From assembly GCA_030838475.1 (NCBI GenBank), contig JAUZFP010000054.1, forward strand, positions 1-48,849: a stretch of DNA of 48,849 bases. Direction: 5' to 3'. Shown here in pieces: positions 1 through 9,326 of the stretch (the stretch's first letter is position 1; each line of letters begins with the position of its first letter). Position numbers and translations under genes: made by a program. The notes below the pieces were generated by a model, which ran no database searches, was not told the DNA's origin, and worked only from the letters and a program-made list of their open reading frames with translations. The stretch comes from Actinomycetota bacterium (GTDB lineage: Bacteria > Actinomycetota > Actinomycetes > Actinomycetales > Microbacteriaceae).

Positions 1-417
1 GGCGTTACCTACGGGCGCGGTGCCGGCATGACCGCACTCATCTTTGGCGACCAGATGAAGAACGACGATGGCGCCCTCAGGCTGGTGGGCGACGGCAGCC
101 AGCATTGGGCGACCGTCTACGTCGAGGATCTCGCGAACCTCTACGTTCGGGCGGTCGAGAACGGCGCCGCCGGACAGCACTACATCGGCGCCGCCGGACA
201 CAATCCGACAGTTCTCGAGATGGCCGAGGCAGCCGTCGGACCCAACGGAACGGTCGCACCCGAAACGGCCGCAGACTCCCAGGCCAGGCTCAGCGCTCCC
301 TTCGCCGATGCCCTGCTGCTCGACGAGCAGGCATCCGGCCAGAAGGCTCGAACCGAGCTCGGTTGGAATCCCACCGGACCCGACCCGCTCACAGTCATCC
401 GCGAGCAGCACCAGTGA
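1..417 (+). CDS. NAD-dependent epimerase/dehydratase, C-terminal part
   Basis: The 3' part of a gene that begins before the window; the frame is open from base 1. The first residues read GVTYGRGAG, the substrate-side segment usual after the Rossmann half of extended SDR epimerases, followed by GDGSQHWATVYVEDLANLYV. That second segment is the typical GDG...W..VYVEDLA...V pattern of NAD(P)-dependent epimerases. The active-site YxxxK and the nucleotide-binding glycine motif lie upstream and cannot be seen. The stop TGA overlaps the GTG start of the next gene by four bases (GTGA), so the two are probably co-translated. Substrate unknown; a sugar or nucleotide-sugar derivative is likely for the family. 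Confidence 0.8.
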   Translation, partial: GVTYGRGAGMTALIFGDQMKNDDGALRLVGDGSQHWATVYVEDLANLYVRAVENGAAGQHYIGAAGHNPTVLEMAEAAVGPNGTVAPETAADSQARLSAPFADALLLDEQASGQKARTELGWNPTGPDPLTVIREQHQ

Positions 418-1286
418 CCGCAGAATCCCCCACCCGGTTCCGCCTCGGCAATCACATGGTTGCCCGGACGGGATACGGGGCGATGCAACTCACCGGACCA
501 GGAGTCTTCGGTCCCCCGGCGAACCGGGATGAGGCAATCGCCCTGCTGCGCACGGCCATCGAACTCGGAGTTGACCACATCGACACCGCCCAGTACTACG
601 GGCCGGATGTCGTGAACGACCTCATCCGCGACGCCTTGTTCCCGTACCCGGCCGATCTCGCGATCGTGAGCAAGGTCGCGGTGCGGCGGGGCACGCGCGG
701 CGAGATTCTTCCCTACGACGAGCCCGCCCAGCTTCGTGCCGGCATCGAAGACAACCTGCGCTCCCTCCGAGTAGATCGCCTCGCCGCCGTGAACCTGCGG
801 ATGCCCGACGACACGGCGCTCCCGGATGCGCGTTTCGACGACCAGCTCGCGGCGATGATCGCGGCTCGTGGGGACGGACTGATCGAAGGAGTCGGGCTGT
901 CGAACGTCAGCCTCGCGCAGCTCGAACACGCCCTCACAATCACCGATATCGTCACGGTACAGAACTCGTACGGCCTCGCCGACCGACACTCGCAGGACGT
1001 CCTCGAGCTGACCACCGAGCGCGGGATCTCCTTCGCTCCCTACCTCCCGCTGGGCTGGCCGGGCGAGGTGCGGCTTCGAACGCTGGGTAACCCCGTGGTG
1101 CACGAGATCGCCGACCGGCTCACGGTTGCCCCCGCGCAGGTTGCGCTCGCCTGGTTGATCGGGGTTGCGCCGAACGTCCTCCTGATCGCAGGCACCGCGT
1201 CGATTGAGCACCTGCGCGAGAACCTCGCCGCGGCGGACATTGAGCTGACGGCAGACGATCGGCGGGCGCTCGGCGAGCTCGCCTAA
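414..1286 (+). CDS. Aldo/keto reductase family oxidoreductase
   Basis: A protein of 290 aa with an AKR TIM-barrel fold. The GTG start at 414 overlaps the upstream stop; longer in-frame starts would run through the preceding gene. Recognisable parts are HIDTAQYYG (Asp57 and Tyr62 of the AKR active site), VSKV with Lys87, SLRVDRLAAVN, and a C-terminal cofactor-binding region with LLIAGTASIEHLREN. The fourth residue of the usual tetrad, His in Y/LxxLH, is replaced by Arg129 (NLRM), which also occurs in a subset of AKRs. It probably reduces an aldehyde or ketone with NADPH in the cytoplasm. Substrate unknown; coupling with an epimerase suggests a sugar-derived carbonyl. Confidence 0.85.
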   Translation: MTAESPTRFRLGNHMVARTGYGAMQLTGPGVFGPPANRDEAIALLRTAIELGVDHIDTAQYYGPDVVNDLIRDALFPYPADLAIVSKVAVRRGTRGEILPYDEPAQLRAGIEDNLRSLRVDRLAAVNLRMPDDTALPDARFDDQLAAMIAARGDGLIEGVGLSNVSLAQLEHALTITDIVTVQNSYGLADRHSQDVLELTTERGISFAPYLPLGWPGEVRLRTLGNPVVHEIADRLTVAPAQVALAWLIGVAPNVLLIAGTASIEHLRENLAAADIELTADDRRALGELA

Positions 1287-1294
1287 GCACGGCA

Positions 1295-1331
1295 ATGGGG
1301 TGGTCGCAGTTGTTTGCTGAAACCACCCCAT
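1295..1331. terminator. Bidirectional stem-loop terminator candidate
   Basis: A perfect 10-bp inverted repeat (ATGGGGTGGT at 1295-1304, ACCACCCCAT at 1322-1331) with a 17-base loop. It sits in the 65-bp gap between the convergent ends of the aldo/keto reductase and the GH5 gene. There is no long T-run, so it is a candidate only. Confidence 0.6.
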
Positions 1332-1351
1332 CCGCGCGAGCCGAGCCCGAC

Positions 1352-3214
1352 CTAGACGATCAGGTCGAACGACTCCCAAGCTCCAACGGCGGTCCGGTTG
1401 GCAATCAGCGGCAGGGTGCCCGCCGAATCCGCGCAGACGTACATGCTGTTGGACCGGGCACGGAGGCTGACGCTTCCGTCGCCGTTGTAGATCAGATCGA
1501 ACTTCTGCGAAGTCCCGATCGTGCTGCTGTTCGCGACCAGTGCGGTCGTGCTGTTCGGCGCGCTGACGTACAGGTTGTTGGCATGCGACTGCAGGCTCAC
1601 CGTTCCGTCCGCGTTATCGACCAGGTTGAACAGCTCCCAGGAATCGGTGTTCACGGTGTGCGCGATCAGCGGCTGCGACCCCGACGACTCCGCGGTCACG
1701 ACCCGTCCGTCGGCGTGAGCCCGCAGGGCGACCGATGCGCCGGTGAGCCGCCACTTCTGGTTGGTACCGCCACCGCACGACCACAGCTGCACATTCGTCG
1801 TCGAGCCGAGGTCCGCATCGATGCAGGACTTTGAGCCAACTCCGCGAAGGGTTCCGTCCGAGAAGAAGTACCACTTCTGCTCGGCTCCGCCCGTGCATGG
1901 CTCGATCACGATGTGGGTGCCATTCGTGGTTGCCGCCCCGAGTGCCGTGAGGCACTTGGTTCCGCTGTAGGTGGTGAGCGTGTTGTTCGCCTGCCGTGTC
2001 CATTGCTGGTTTCCCGCATTAGTGCACGCGGCCACCTGCACCTGAGTGCCGTTGGTCGTGGATGACCCCGGCACGTCAATGCACTTGTTGTAGAACGGGC
2101 TCCGCAACGCGGTGGTCTGCGTTCCGAGGCCGCCCCATGCGTATTCCAGAAGATCAACAGCGGTGGTGTTCGGCGTCCACAGCGGGACGTTGCTCGTCGA
2201 CGACGTGTCAAAGGCGCTGAACAGTCGCTGGTTGTCGAGCGTGTCGTGGTCCGGGGTGGATGTGCGTCCGCCGACCGTGTGGCACCAGATCGCACCGAGG
2301 TGGTACTGGCGGATGACATCGGTGATCGCCTTCAGATAGGCAACCTCCTTGTCCGTCGTCCCGCTCGGTGTCGCGTGGAAGTCGGTGCCCGTATCAGCCG
2401 AGGCGCCGAACTCTTCGATCACGGTGCGACTCGAGCAGCTGCCCATGTACATCGTGATGTCGCTGACCCAGTCGGCATAGGTGCGAGACCCGTAGGGGAA
2501 CGCGTAGCGGTGCATCGCGAGATAGACGCCGTTGAACCGGGCATCGTTGCACAGGGGCCGCAGGTCGGTCCCCCATCCACCGCCGTCGGCCTGGGCGCCC
2601 TCGATGAACAGGCGACTGCTCGGAATCCCGTGCGAGTTCTCCCTCGTGATGAACGTCGCCGCGAAGTCCAGCCACTGGGTAGTGGTGAAACCGATCGGCT
2701 CGTTGATGGGATCGAAGTACACGAGCGCGTTGGTTTGGTAGTGCGCCGAGACGGTGTCCCACATCTGGTTCCACGCGGGCAGCAGGCTCGTCGGAACCAT
2801 GTTGGTTCCGTCCTGCGCCCAGTAGGTCAGAACGACCTTGAACCCGCGCGCCACCGCCGCGTCGATCACGGCATAGTAGCTGGCGACGTTTGCCGTCGTG
2901 GGATTCATGGGAAGGCGAACGGTGTTGGCGCCGAGGTCGGTCTGGTACGCCGCAAACTGCGCGTCGGCCTTGGCCAGGGTTGTGGCGTAGCTGTCGCTTC
3001 CGGACAGTCCCTGAAGCACCAGCTGGTCGGGCGTGAAGTTATCGCCGAGTCGCGACCAGGTGACGCCGTGGAACTGGCTCGGATCCAGAGGCACATCTGC
3101 GGCGGCGCGCGAAGCGACGGTCGTCGTGCCAGACAGTGCCAGGAGTGGAGCCAGTAACAGAACGGAGGCCGCGATGGCCACCATTCGGATTCGATTGATG
3201 CGTGTGCCGAGCAT
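1352..3214 (-). CDS. Secreted GH5-type glycosidase with ricin-B and fascin-like C-terminal domains
   Basis: A protein of 620 aa. The ATG at 3214 is chosen over an in-frame TTG at 3232 because AAAGGAG lies just before it. Residues 1-39 form a signal peptide (basic start, hydrophobic core, cleavage near SRAAA). Residues about 45-360 are a GH5-like barrel: RLPMN near 100, acid/base Glu172 in FDPINEP, HRY near 235, and nucleophile Glu268 in VIEEFG. Residues about 370-492 are a ricin-B/CBM13 trefoil with repeated Q.W motifs (QQW, QKW, QKW). Residues about 494-620 are fascin-like, with VSLRA, PLIA and WE.F repeats often appended to secreted actinobacterial glycosidases. It probably hydrolyses a beta-linked plant or microbial polysaccharide outside the cell; specificity cannot be assigned. 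Confidence 0.85.
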   Translation of the reverse strand: MLGTRINRIRMVAIAASVLLLAPLLALSGTTTVASRAAADVPLDPSQFHGVTWSRLGDNFTPDQLVLQGLSGSDSYATTLAKADAQFAAYQTDLGANTVRLPMNPTTANVASYYAVIDAAVARGFKVVLTYWAQDGTNMVPTSLLPAWNQMWDTVSAHYQTNALVYFDPINEPIGFTTTQWLDFAATFITRENSHGIPSSRLFIEGAQADGGGWGTDLRPLCNDARFNGVYLAMHRYAFPYGSRTYADWVSDITMYMGSCSSRTVIEEFGASADTGTDFHATPSGTTDKEVAYLKAITDVIRQYHLGAIWCHTVGGRTSTPDHDTLDNQRLFSAFDTSSTSNVPLWTPNTTAVDLLEYAWGGLGTQTTALRSPFYNKCIDVPGSSTTNGTQVQVAACTNAGNQQWTRQANNTLTTYSGTKCLTALGAATTNGTHIVIEPCTGGAEQKWYFFSDGTLRGVGSKSCIDADLGSTTNVQLWSCGGGTNQKWRLTGASVALRAHADGRVVTAESSGSQPLIAHTVNTDSWELFNLVDNADGTVSLQSHANNLYVSAPNSTTALVANSSTIGTSQKFDLIYNGDGSVSLRARSNSMYVCADSAGTLPLIANRTAVGAWESFDLIV

Positions 3215-3307
3215 TGGTTCTCCTTTGAACAAAGCAAGTTATGCATGGATGAAATGGCGGCCGACCGCGACGTCGGCCTCATTCGCAAACGAATCGTTGG
3301 CGGGCTA

Positions 3308-4207
3308 TTACCACCCCCGTTCGGACAACCGGTGCGACGACGGAATGTCGCTCACGTTGATTCCGACCATCGCCGGGCCGAGACCGCGCGATGCGGCGAC
3401 GATGACGGCGGGATCGTCGAAGTAGGTGGTCGCTTTCACGATCGCGGCGGCGCGAGCCGCCGGATCGCCGGCCGTGAAGATGCTCGAGCCGACAAATACC
3501 CCGTCGGCTCCGAGCTGCATCATCATCGCGGCGTCCGCGGGGGTGGCAATGCCGCCCGCCGTGAAGAGCACCACCGGCAGCTTGCCCGTCGTCGCCACCT
3601 CGGCGACGAGGTCGTACGGAGCCCCGAGTTCCTTGGCAGCGGTGAACAACTCATCGCTTCGCATGGCCTGCAGCGCGCGGATCTGGCCGCCGATCTGACG
3701 GATGTGCCGGGTCGCCTCGGACACATCACCCGTACCGGCCTCGCCCTTGGAACGGATCATCGCGGCGCCCTCGGATATTCGCCGCAGTGCCTCGCCGAGA
3801 TTTGTCGCGCCACAGACGAAGGGCACAGTAAATGACCACTTGTCGATGTGGTTCGCATAGTCGGCCGGGCTGAGTACCTCGGACTCGTCGATGTAGTCGA
3901 CGCCGAGCTCCTGGAGCACCTGCGCCTCCACGAAGTGGCCGATGCGCGCCTTCGCCATGACCGGGATTTTCACCTCCGCGATGATCGCGTCGATCAGGTC
4001 CGGATCGCTCGTGCGCGCGACTCCCCCGGTCGCCCGGATGTCGGCGGGGACACGCTCGAGGGCCATGACGGCGACAGCGCCGGCATCCTCGGCAATGCGG
4101 GCCTGCGCGGGCGTGACGACATCCATGATCACGCCGCCCTTGAGCATCTCGGCGAGCCCGCGCTTGATGCGGCTGCTGCCGTGAGTGGTCGATGCGGTGT
4201 CCGTCAT
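3308..4207 (-). CDS. pdxS: Pyridoxal 5'-phosphate synthase lyase subunit PdxS
   Basis: A protein of 299 aa, normal length. PdxS condenses ribose/ribulose 5-phosphate, glyceraldehyde 3-phosphate and ammonia (supplied by the PdxT glutaminase) to pyridoxal phosphate in the cytoplasm. Near-consensus motifs are VIMDV (Asp29), [19 protein letters not shown] with Lys86 (Schiff-base lysine, Lys81 of B. subtilis), [17 protein letters not shown] with Lys154 (second lysine, Lys149 of B. subtilis), and the C-terminal ERGW. The ATG overlaps the TGA of the upstream dehydrogenase by four bases (ATGA), and AAGGA precedes it. No pdxT lies in the window, which is unusual since pdxS and pdxT are normally adjacent. 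Probably a second pdxS copy or a relocated gene. Confidence 0.96.
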   Translation of the reverse strand: MTDTASTTHGSSRIKRGLAEMLKGGVIMDVVTPAQARIAEDAGAVAVMALERVPADIRATGGVARTSDPDLIDAIIAEVKIPVMAKARIGHFVEAQVLQELGVDYIDESEVLSPADYANHIDKWSFTVPFVCGATNLGEALRRISEGAAMIRSKGEAGTGDVSEATRHIRQIGGQIRALQAMRSDELFTAAKELGAPYDLVAEVATTGKLPVVLFTAGGIATPADAAMMMQLGADGVFVGSSIFTAGDPAARAAAIVKATTYFDDPAVIVAASRGLGPAMVGINVSDIPSSHRLSERGW

Positions 4208-7065
4208 TTTTTCCTTGTCGCGCGGTCGAGGAGTTCGAGGATGTGCTGGTATTCGTGGCCCGTCGCCCGGGTCATCCCGATCTCGCAGGTGCGGTTGCAG
4301 GATGCGTATGCGTCGAATTCTGCGGCGCGCACCTCGGCCGATTCGGCCACCGTCGCGCTCGCGGTGAGTTCCGGGTGGAGCATCCCGCGGTCGCCCGCGA
4401 ACGCACAGCACCCCCAGTCCTCGGGGATCGTGTACTCGGTGGCGAGCGCGCCGGCGAGCGTCGCGAGGTTCGGGTTCGAGCCGGCCCGCGTGCTCGAGCA
4501 GGTCGGGTGTAGCACGACGCTGCCGAGCTTCGACTGCACTTCGAGGTGTGGCAGGATGCGGTCGGCCGCGAAGTCGACCGCGTCGACGATGCGGATGGTG
4601 TGGAATTCCGGATGCTTTTCGATCGCCTTCTCGAGGGCAAGCACGAGACCCTCCGAGCACGAGGAGTTGTCGCACACGACGGGGAGCCGGCCACCGTCCG
4701 AACTGACCCACAGCGCGTCCATCGTGCGCGAGACCATGTCGTCGTACCCATCGAGGATGCCCTTGGACTTCCACGGTGTGCCGCAGCACAGGCTGCCGAT
4801 CCCATCGGGCCGCACGAGGACGATCCCGGCCTTCTCGGCGAGCGACTCCAGCGCGATGGCGACGCCCTCGCCACCCTCAGCCGGACCAAACATTGTTCCC
4901 ACGCAGGCCTGGAAGTAGACGGCGTCCGCCGTCGTTGACGCTGCTCCGCCGGCCCTCCGTGCTCCACCCACCGGCAGGTCTTTCGACCACAACGGCAGTG
5001 TGTCCTTTCCGACGACCACACGCGCGAGCCTGTTCGGCACCGTGACGAGGGGTGCCGGTGCCGCAGCCGCGATCGTCAGCGCGAGCGACGCGATTTCCGT
5101 GACGGGTTTCCACACCTTGCCCGCCGCGGTCCAGGCGGCACTCTCGGCACGCCCGACGGTTTCGGACCTCAGCCGCCGAACGAGGTCGCCCGTATTGATC
5201 AGGACCGGGCAGGCGGTCTGGCACATTCCGTCGACCGCGCAGGTATCGATGACCTCGTATTCCTGCTCCCGCCTGAGCTCCCTCGCCAGCGCGGTGTCCC
5301 CGCGCTGCTCGGCTTCGGCGATCGCCCGGCGCACCACTATGCGCTGGCGGGGGGTCGTCGTCAGGTCCTTGCTGGGGCACACCGGTTCGCAGTAGCCACA
5401 CTCGACGCAGCGATCGACCTCCTGCTCTACCGTGGGCGTGGACTTCAGGTTGCGCAGGTGCAGGTCGGCATCCGTGGTGATCACCGCATCCGGGTTCAGG
5501 ATGCCGGTCGGATCGAAGACCCGCTTGATGGCGAGCATCATCGCGTAGAGCCGGTCGCCGTACTGGCGGCGAACGAACGGCGCCATGATCCGTCCGGTGC
5601 CGTGTTCGGCCTTGAGACTGCCCCCGGCGGCGAGCACCAGGTCGACCATGTCCTCGGTGAACGCCCGGTAGCGAGCGAGGTTGTTGACGTCCTCGAAGTT
5701 CTCGTTGATCAGGAAGTGGATGTTGCCATCCTTGGCATGACCGAAGATCACCCCGTCGTCGTACCGATACTTCGCGAACAGGACGATCAGTGCCGTGCAC
5801 ACCTCGGACAGCCGCGTGACCGGCACGGCGATGTCTTCGAGCAGCGCCGTGGTTCCGGCCGGGCGGGCACCGGCGATCTGGGCGTAGAGGCCCTTGCGGA
5901 GGTGCCAGAGTGCGTCTCGGGCGCCGCGCTCGCGGGAGAGCCCAGCGGGCACGGTCGTCGTGAGCCCGTGGAACAGGGATTGGGCCCGGTCTTCGAGGGC
6001 CGCGAGCTGGGCCGGGCTGTCGGCCTGGTACTCGACCAGCAGCGCGGCGTGGGTGTCGAAGGTCAGGTCGGGCAGGTACCCGTGGGATGACGGATCCTGT
6101 TGAACGACGCGCAGCGATGCAGCGTCCAGCAGTTCGATGGTCGCCGCGCCGCTGGCGACCAGCTCGCTCAACGCGTCCGTCGCCGCGGTCAGCGAGTCGA
6201 AGACCAGCAGGCCCGTCGCCGCGTACGCGTGCACGGGAACCGTGTTGAAGGTGGCCTCGGCGATGAAGCCGAGGGTGCCCTCGCTCCCGATCATCAGGTG
6301 AAGCAGGATCTGCACGGCCGTGGCGTGATCGAGCAGGGAGTTCAGCCCGTAGCCCATGGTGTTCTTGATGCCGTACTGCCGCACGATCTCGGCCGACAGG
6401 TCCATTGACCCGAGCACCTCGTCACGAAGCTCGTGTAGCGTCCTCCAGAGTTCGGGCTCGGCCGCCGCGAGCCTCTCGTCGGCGTCCGCGAGGGCGGTAT
6501 CTACTACGGTGCCGCTGGCCAGGACAATGACGGCACTCGCGAGGGTGCGATAGGTGTTCTGGTCGATCCCACACGCCATACCGCTGGAGTTGTTCGCGAC
6601 GACCCCACCGATGGTGCAGGCGATCTCGCTGGCGGGATCCGGGCCTAGCTTGCGGCCGTGCCGGAGCAGGCGGGCATTGACCTGTCTCACCGTGGCGCCG
6701 GGCTGGACACGCACGGTCAGACCGTCATCCTCGACGGTGATTCTGCGGAAAAACTTTCGGGTGTCAACGAGGATGCCGCCCGTGGTCGCCTGCCCGGACA
6801 GGCTCGTTCCACCCGAACGGAAGGTGAGTCTCTCGCCGTTCACTACCGCGAATCCGAGCAGCCTCGCGACCTCATCGGCATTGCGCGGGGTCGCGACGGC
6901 GCTGGGCGTCATCAGGTAGTGCGAGGCGTCGGGCGCGGCCACCACCCGGTCGAACACGGACGTGCTGACGGCGTCCGCGCGTTGGAGGGCCACCACCACG
7001 AGGCCCTCCAACGACGTTTTCGGGCCGACGCTTCTGGCCCGAGACTCGGTGCTGACGAAGGTCAC
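4204..7065 (-). CDS. FAD- and Fe-S-binding lactate/glycolate dehydrogenase-type oxidoreductase
   Basis: A protein of 953 aa joining a GlcD-like flavoprotein to a GlpC-like Fe-S half, as in bacterial FAD/Fe-S D-lactate dehydrogenases. Residues about 55-195 are the FAD-binding domain ([31 protein letters not shown]). Residues about 230-530 are the FAD-oxidase C-terminal domain ([23 protein letters not shown]). Ferredoxin-type cysteines follow at 553, 556, 559, 563 and at 609, 615, 619. The C-terminal half holds CCG-type cysteine motifs ([24 protein letters not shown]). It starts with GTG shortly after the aldolase/dehydrogenase stop and overlaps pdxS. In this operon it most plausibly oxidises the lactate made from lactaldehyde to pyruvate, with electrons to the respiratory chain; stereospecificity cannot be read. 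Confidence 0.88.
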   Translation of the reverse strand: MTFVSTESRARSVGPKTSLEGLVVVALQRADAVSTSVFDRVVAAPDASHYLMTPSAVATPRNADEVARLLGFAVVNGERLTFRSGGTSLSGQATTGGILVDTRKFFRRITVEDDGLTVRVQPGATVRQVNARLLRHGRKLGPDPASEIACTIGGVVANNSSGMACGIDQNTYRTLASAVIVLASGTVVDTALADADERLAAAEPELWRTLHELRDEVLGSMDLSAEIVRQYGIKNTMGYGLNSLLDHATAVQILLHLMIGSEGTLGFIAEATFNTVPVHAYAATGLLVFDSLTAATDALSELVASGAATIELLDAASLRVVQQDPSSHGYLPDLTFDTHAALLVEYQADSPAQLAALEDRAQSLFHGLTTTVPAGLSRERGARDALWHLRKGLYAQIAGARPAGTTALLEDIAVPVTRLSEVCTALIVLFAKYRYDDGVIFGHAKDGNIHFLINENFEDVNNLARYRAFTEDMVDLVLAAGGSLKAEHGTGRIMAPFVRRQYGDRLYAMMLAIKRVFDPTGILNPDAVITTDADLHLRNLKSTPTVEQEVDRCVECGYCEPVCPSKDLTTTPRQRIVVRRAIAEAEQRGDTALARELRREQEYEVIDTCAVDGMCQTACPVLINTGDLVRRLRSETVGRAESAAWTAAGKVWKPVTEIASLALTIAAAAPAPLVTVPNRLARVVVGKDTLPLWSKDLPVGGARRAGGAASTTADAVYFQACVGTMFGPAEGGEGVAIALESLAEKAGIVLVRPDGIGSLCCGTPWKSKGILDGYDDMVSRTMDALWVSSDGGRLPVVCDNSSCSEGLVLALEKAIEKHPEFHTIRIVDAVDFAADRILPHLEVQSKLGSVVLHPTCSSTRAGSNPNLATLAGALATEYTIPEDWGCCAFAGDRGMLHPELTASATVAESAEVRAAEFDAYASCNRTCEIGMTRATGHEYQHILELLDRATRKK

Positions 7066-7072
7066 GTTCTAC

Positions 7073-9109
7073 TCAGCGCAGGAACGCTGCGGCCACACCG
7101 GCGTCCACCGGAATGTGCAGCCCCGTGGTGTGGCTGAGGTCTGCGGAGCAGAGGACGAACACCGCATTCGCGACGTTTTCCGGCAGTACCTCCCGCTTGA
7201 GCAGGGTGCGCTGGGCGTAGTACAGACCCAGCTCCTCTTCGGGAACTCCGTAGGTGGCAGCGCGCTTCGCGCCCCATCCGTTCGAGAACATTCCTGAGCC
7301 ACGCACGACCCCGTCGGGATTGATCCCGTTGACGCGGATGCCGTAGCCTCCCAGCTCGGCCGCGAGCAGCCGGACCTGGTGCGCCTGGTCGGCCTTCGTG
7401 GCGGAGTAGGCCAGGTTGTCCGGACCGGCGAAGATCGAGTTCTTGCTGGAGATGTAGACGATGTCACCGCCGAGCTTCTGGTCGACGAGAACCCTCGCCG
7501 CGGCCTTCGAGACGAAGAATGATCCCTTCGACATGACGTTGTGCTGGATGTCCCAGTCCGCCTCCGAGGTGTCGAACAGGGAGCGAGCGAGCACGAGTCC
7601 GGCGTTGTTGACCACGAGGTCGAGCCCACCGAAGGCGAGCACTGTCGCGTTCACCGACGCGATGACCTGGGCTTCGCTCGTCACGTCGGCCTGTACTCCG
7701 ATGGCGACGTCGCTGTTGCCGATCTCGGCGGCCGCAGCCTGCGCCTTGGCGAGGTCGAGGTCCGCGATGACAACGCAGGAGCCCTCGGCGGCGAGTCGGT
7801 GCGCGATTGCCTTTCCGATTCCGGATGCGGCGCCGGTGACGAGTGCGATCCGCGTTGCCAGCGGCTTCGGCTCGGGCATGCGCCGTAGCTTCGCCTCTTC
7901 CAACGCCCAGTACTCGATGCGGAACTTTTCGCTCTCGGGGATCGGCCGGTAGGTGGAGATGGCTTCGGCGCCACGCATGGCGTTGATGGCGTTGACGAAA
8001 TACTCGCCCGCTACCCTTGCGGTCTGCTTGTTGAAGCCCCAGCTGAACATGCCAACACCGGGAACCATGACGATCGCCGGGTCGGCACCACGGATGGGCG
8101 GCGAATCCTCCGTCGCGTAGCGGTCGTAGTAGGCCTGGTAGTCGACGCGGTACGCGTCGCGCAACTCGGTCAGACGCGCAATCGAGTCCTCGATGGAGGC
8201 ATCCGCCGGCAGGTCGAGAACGAGAGGCTTGACCTTGGTGCGGAGGAAGTGGTCGGGGCAGCTGGTGCCGAGATCCGCGAGCCGCGGATGCTCTGCGGAG
8301 GCGAGAAATTCGAGAACCTCGGTGCTGTCGTTGTAGTGGCCGACCTGGGCGCGATCGGATGAGACCAGGGCGCGAATGTGCGGTGCAAGCGCCGCCGCCT
8401 TCGCGTGCCGCTCGCTCTCTCGGAGCGCCCCATACCCGGCAAGGGCCGGACCAAACGGCTTGGGCTTGCCGTGCTCGGCGATGTACTTTTCGGCGGTGTC
8501 GACGATCCACAGGCTGTTGGCCTGGGCTTCGTCGCTGGTGTCGCCCCAGGCGGTGATGCCGTGGCCCCCGAGAATTGCGCCGATGATCCCGGGGTTCTCG
8601 GCCCTGATCCTGGCCATGTCCAACCCCAGCTGGAATCCCGGCCGGCGCCAGTCCACCCAGGCCACCCTGTCGCCGAAAATGGTGCGAGTCAGGGCGGCCC
8701 CATCGGCGGAGGTTGCCACGGCGATGCCCGAGTCCGGGTGGAGATGGTCGACGTGTGCGGCATCCACGAGCGCGTGCATGCTGGTGTCGATCGACGGGGC
8801 GCGCCCGCCGTCGCCGTGCAACACGTACTGAAAGGCCGTAATCATCTCGTCTTCGCGGTCGACACCCGGATAGACGTTGATGAGGTCGCGAAAGCGGTCG
8901 AGCCGAAGCACCGAGAGCCCGGATTCGGTCAGCGTACCAAGGTCTCCACCGGAGCCCTTGACCCACAGCAACTCGACCGGCTTGCCCGTGGCGGGGTCGA
9001 GTTCCACGCCCTTTGCCGAGGTGTTGCCGCCGGCATAGTTGGTGACGCGAGGATCCGAACCCAGAGCGTTTGAGCGCCGAATGAGGGCTTGGACGGTTTC
9101 GTTGGTCAC
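7073..9109 (-). CDS. Bifunctional rhamnulose-1-phosphate aldolase / lactaldehyde (short-chain) dehydrogenase
   Basis: A protein of 678 aa with the fused architecture known as RhaEW or RhaD-ADH. Residues 1 to about 400 are a class II aldolase, with zinc-ligand histidines in HVDHLH (119-124) and a later HGI loop. Residues about 418-678 are an SDR, with TGAASGIG at 425-432, NNAG at 501-504, and Tyr568/Lys572 in YSATK. Known family members cleave L-rhamnulose 1-phosphate to DHAP and L-lactaldehyde, and the second domain oxidises lactaldehyde to lactate with NAD. GTG start at 9109 with AAAGG seven bases before it. It heads the unit that continues into the lactate dehydrogenase-type gene and pdxS. 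A separate class II aldolase is encoded at 11742-12515, so two aldolases serve the same locus. Confidence 0.92.
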   Translation of the reverse strand: MTNETVQALIRRSNALGSDPRVTNYAGGNTSAKGVELDPATGKPVELLWVKGSGGDLGTLTESGLSVLRLDRFRDLINVYPGVDREDEMITAFQYVLHGDGGRAPSIDTSMHALVDAAHVDHLHPDSGIAVATSADGAALTRTIFGDRVAWVDWRRPGFQLGLDMARIRAENPGIIGAILGGHGITAWGDTSDEAQANSLWIVDTAEKYIAEHGKPKPFGPALAGYGALRESERHAKAAALAPHIRALVSSDRAQVGHYNDSTEVLEFLASAEHPRLADLGTSCPDHFLRTKVKPLVLDLPADASIEDSIARLTELRDAYRVDYQAYYDRYATEDSPPIRGADPAIVMVPGVGMFSWGFNKQTARVAGEYFVNAINAMRGAEAISTYRPIPESEKFRIEYWALEEAKLRRMPEPKPLATRIALVTGAASGIGKAIAHRLAAEGSCVVIADLDLAKAQAAAAEIGNSDVAIGVQADVTSEAQVIASVNATVLAFGGLDLVVNNAGLVLARSLFDTSEADWDIQHNVMSKGSFFVSKAAARVLVDQKLGGDIVYISSKNSIFAGPDNLAYSATKADQAHQVRLLAAELGGYGIRVNGINPDGVVRGSGMFSNGWGAKRAATYGVPEEELGLYYAQRTLLKREVLPENVANAVFVLCSADLSHTTGLHIPVDAGVAAAFLR

Positions 9110-9326
9110 TGCTGAGCCTTTCGAGTCGTGATGTCTATCGACGTGAGCGGAGCTGTTCGGTGGCGGCCCACAACGCGCTGTAATTTCTTCACTCGTGAAT
9201 GTGAGTTTGTGTGATTACACTGGAATAGTAGCACGAACGAACATCAGTGATTTAATGTGTATTTCACAACAGATGTAACATTGAGTCACGTTTGTGGAGG
9301 CCTCGAGACGAGCCGGGAGGAATTGA
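9110..9326. promoter_or_regulatory. Divergent control region between the aldolase/dehydrogenase unit and the deoR-type gene
   Basis: A gap of 217 bp, AT-rich compared with its surroundings, holding several symmetrical elements. These are TTCAC-TC-GTGAA (9188-9199), GTGT-GATT-ACAC (9209-9220), and an imperfect 21-bp palindrome bounded by GTGA and TCAC (9247-9267). The decamer GTAACATTGA (9275-9284) recurs before the transporter operon. They are candidate binding sites for the DeoR-type regulator encoded at 9327. No strong -35/-10 pair could be fixed. Confidence 0.55.
9275..9284 (+). promoter_or_regulatory. Shared decamer GTAACATTGA, candidate DeoR-type operator (copy 1)
   Basis: It lies 43 bp before the regulator start and about 166 bp before the aldolase/dehydrogenase start. 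The same ten bases occur, in the same orientation, at 18736-18745 before the transporter operon. Both copies are preceded within 12 bases by an AACA tract. Confidence 0.4.

Noticed and set aside
4208-4789. Minus-strand extension of PdxS to 493 residues
   Set aside because: The extension is an Arg/His-rich shadow of the dehydrogenase gene; PdxS of normal length starts at 4207.
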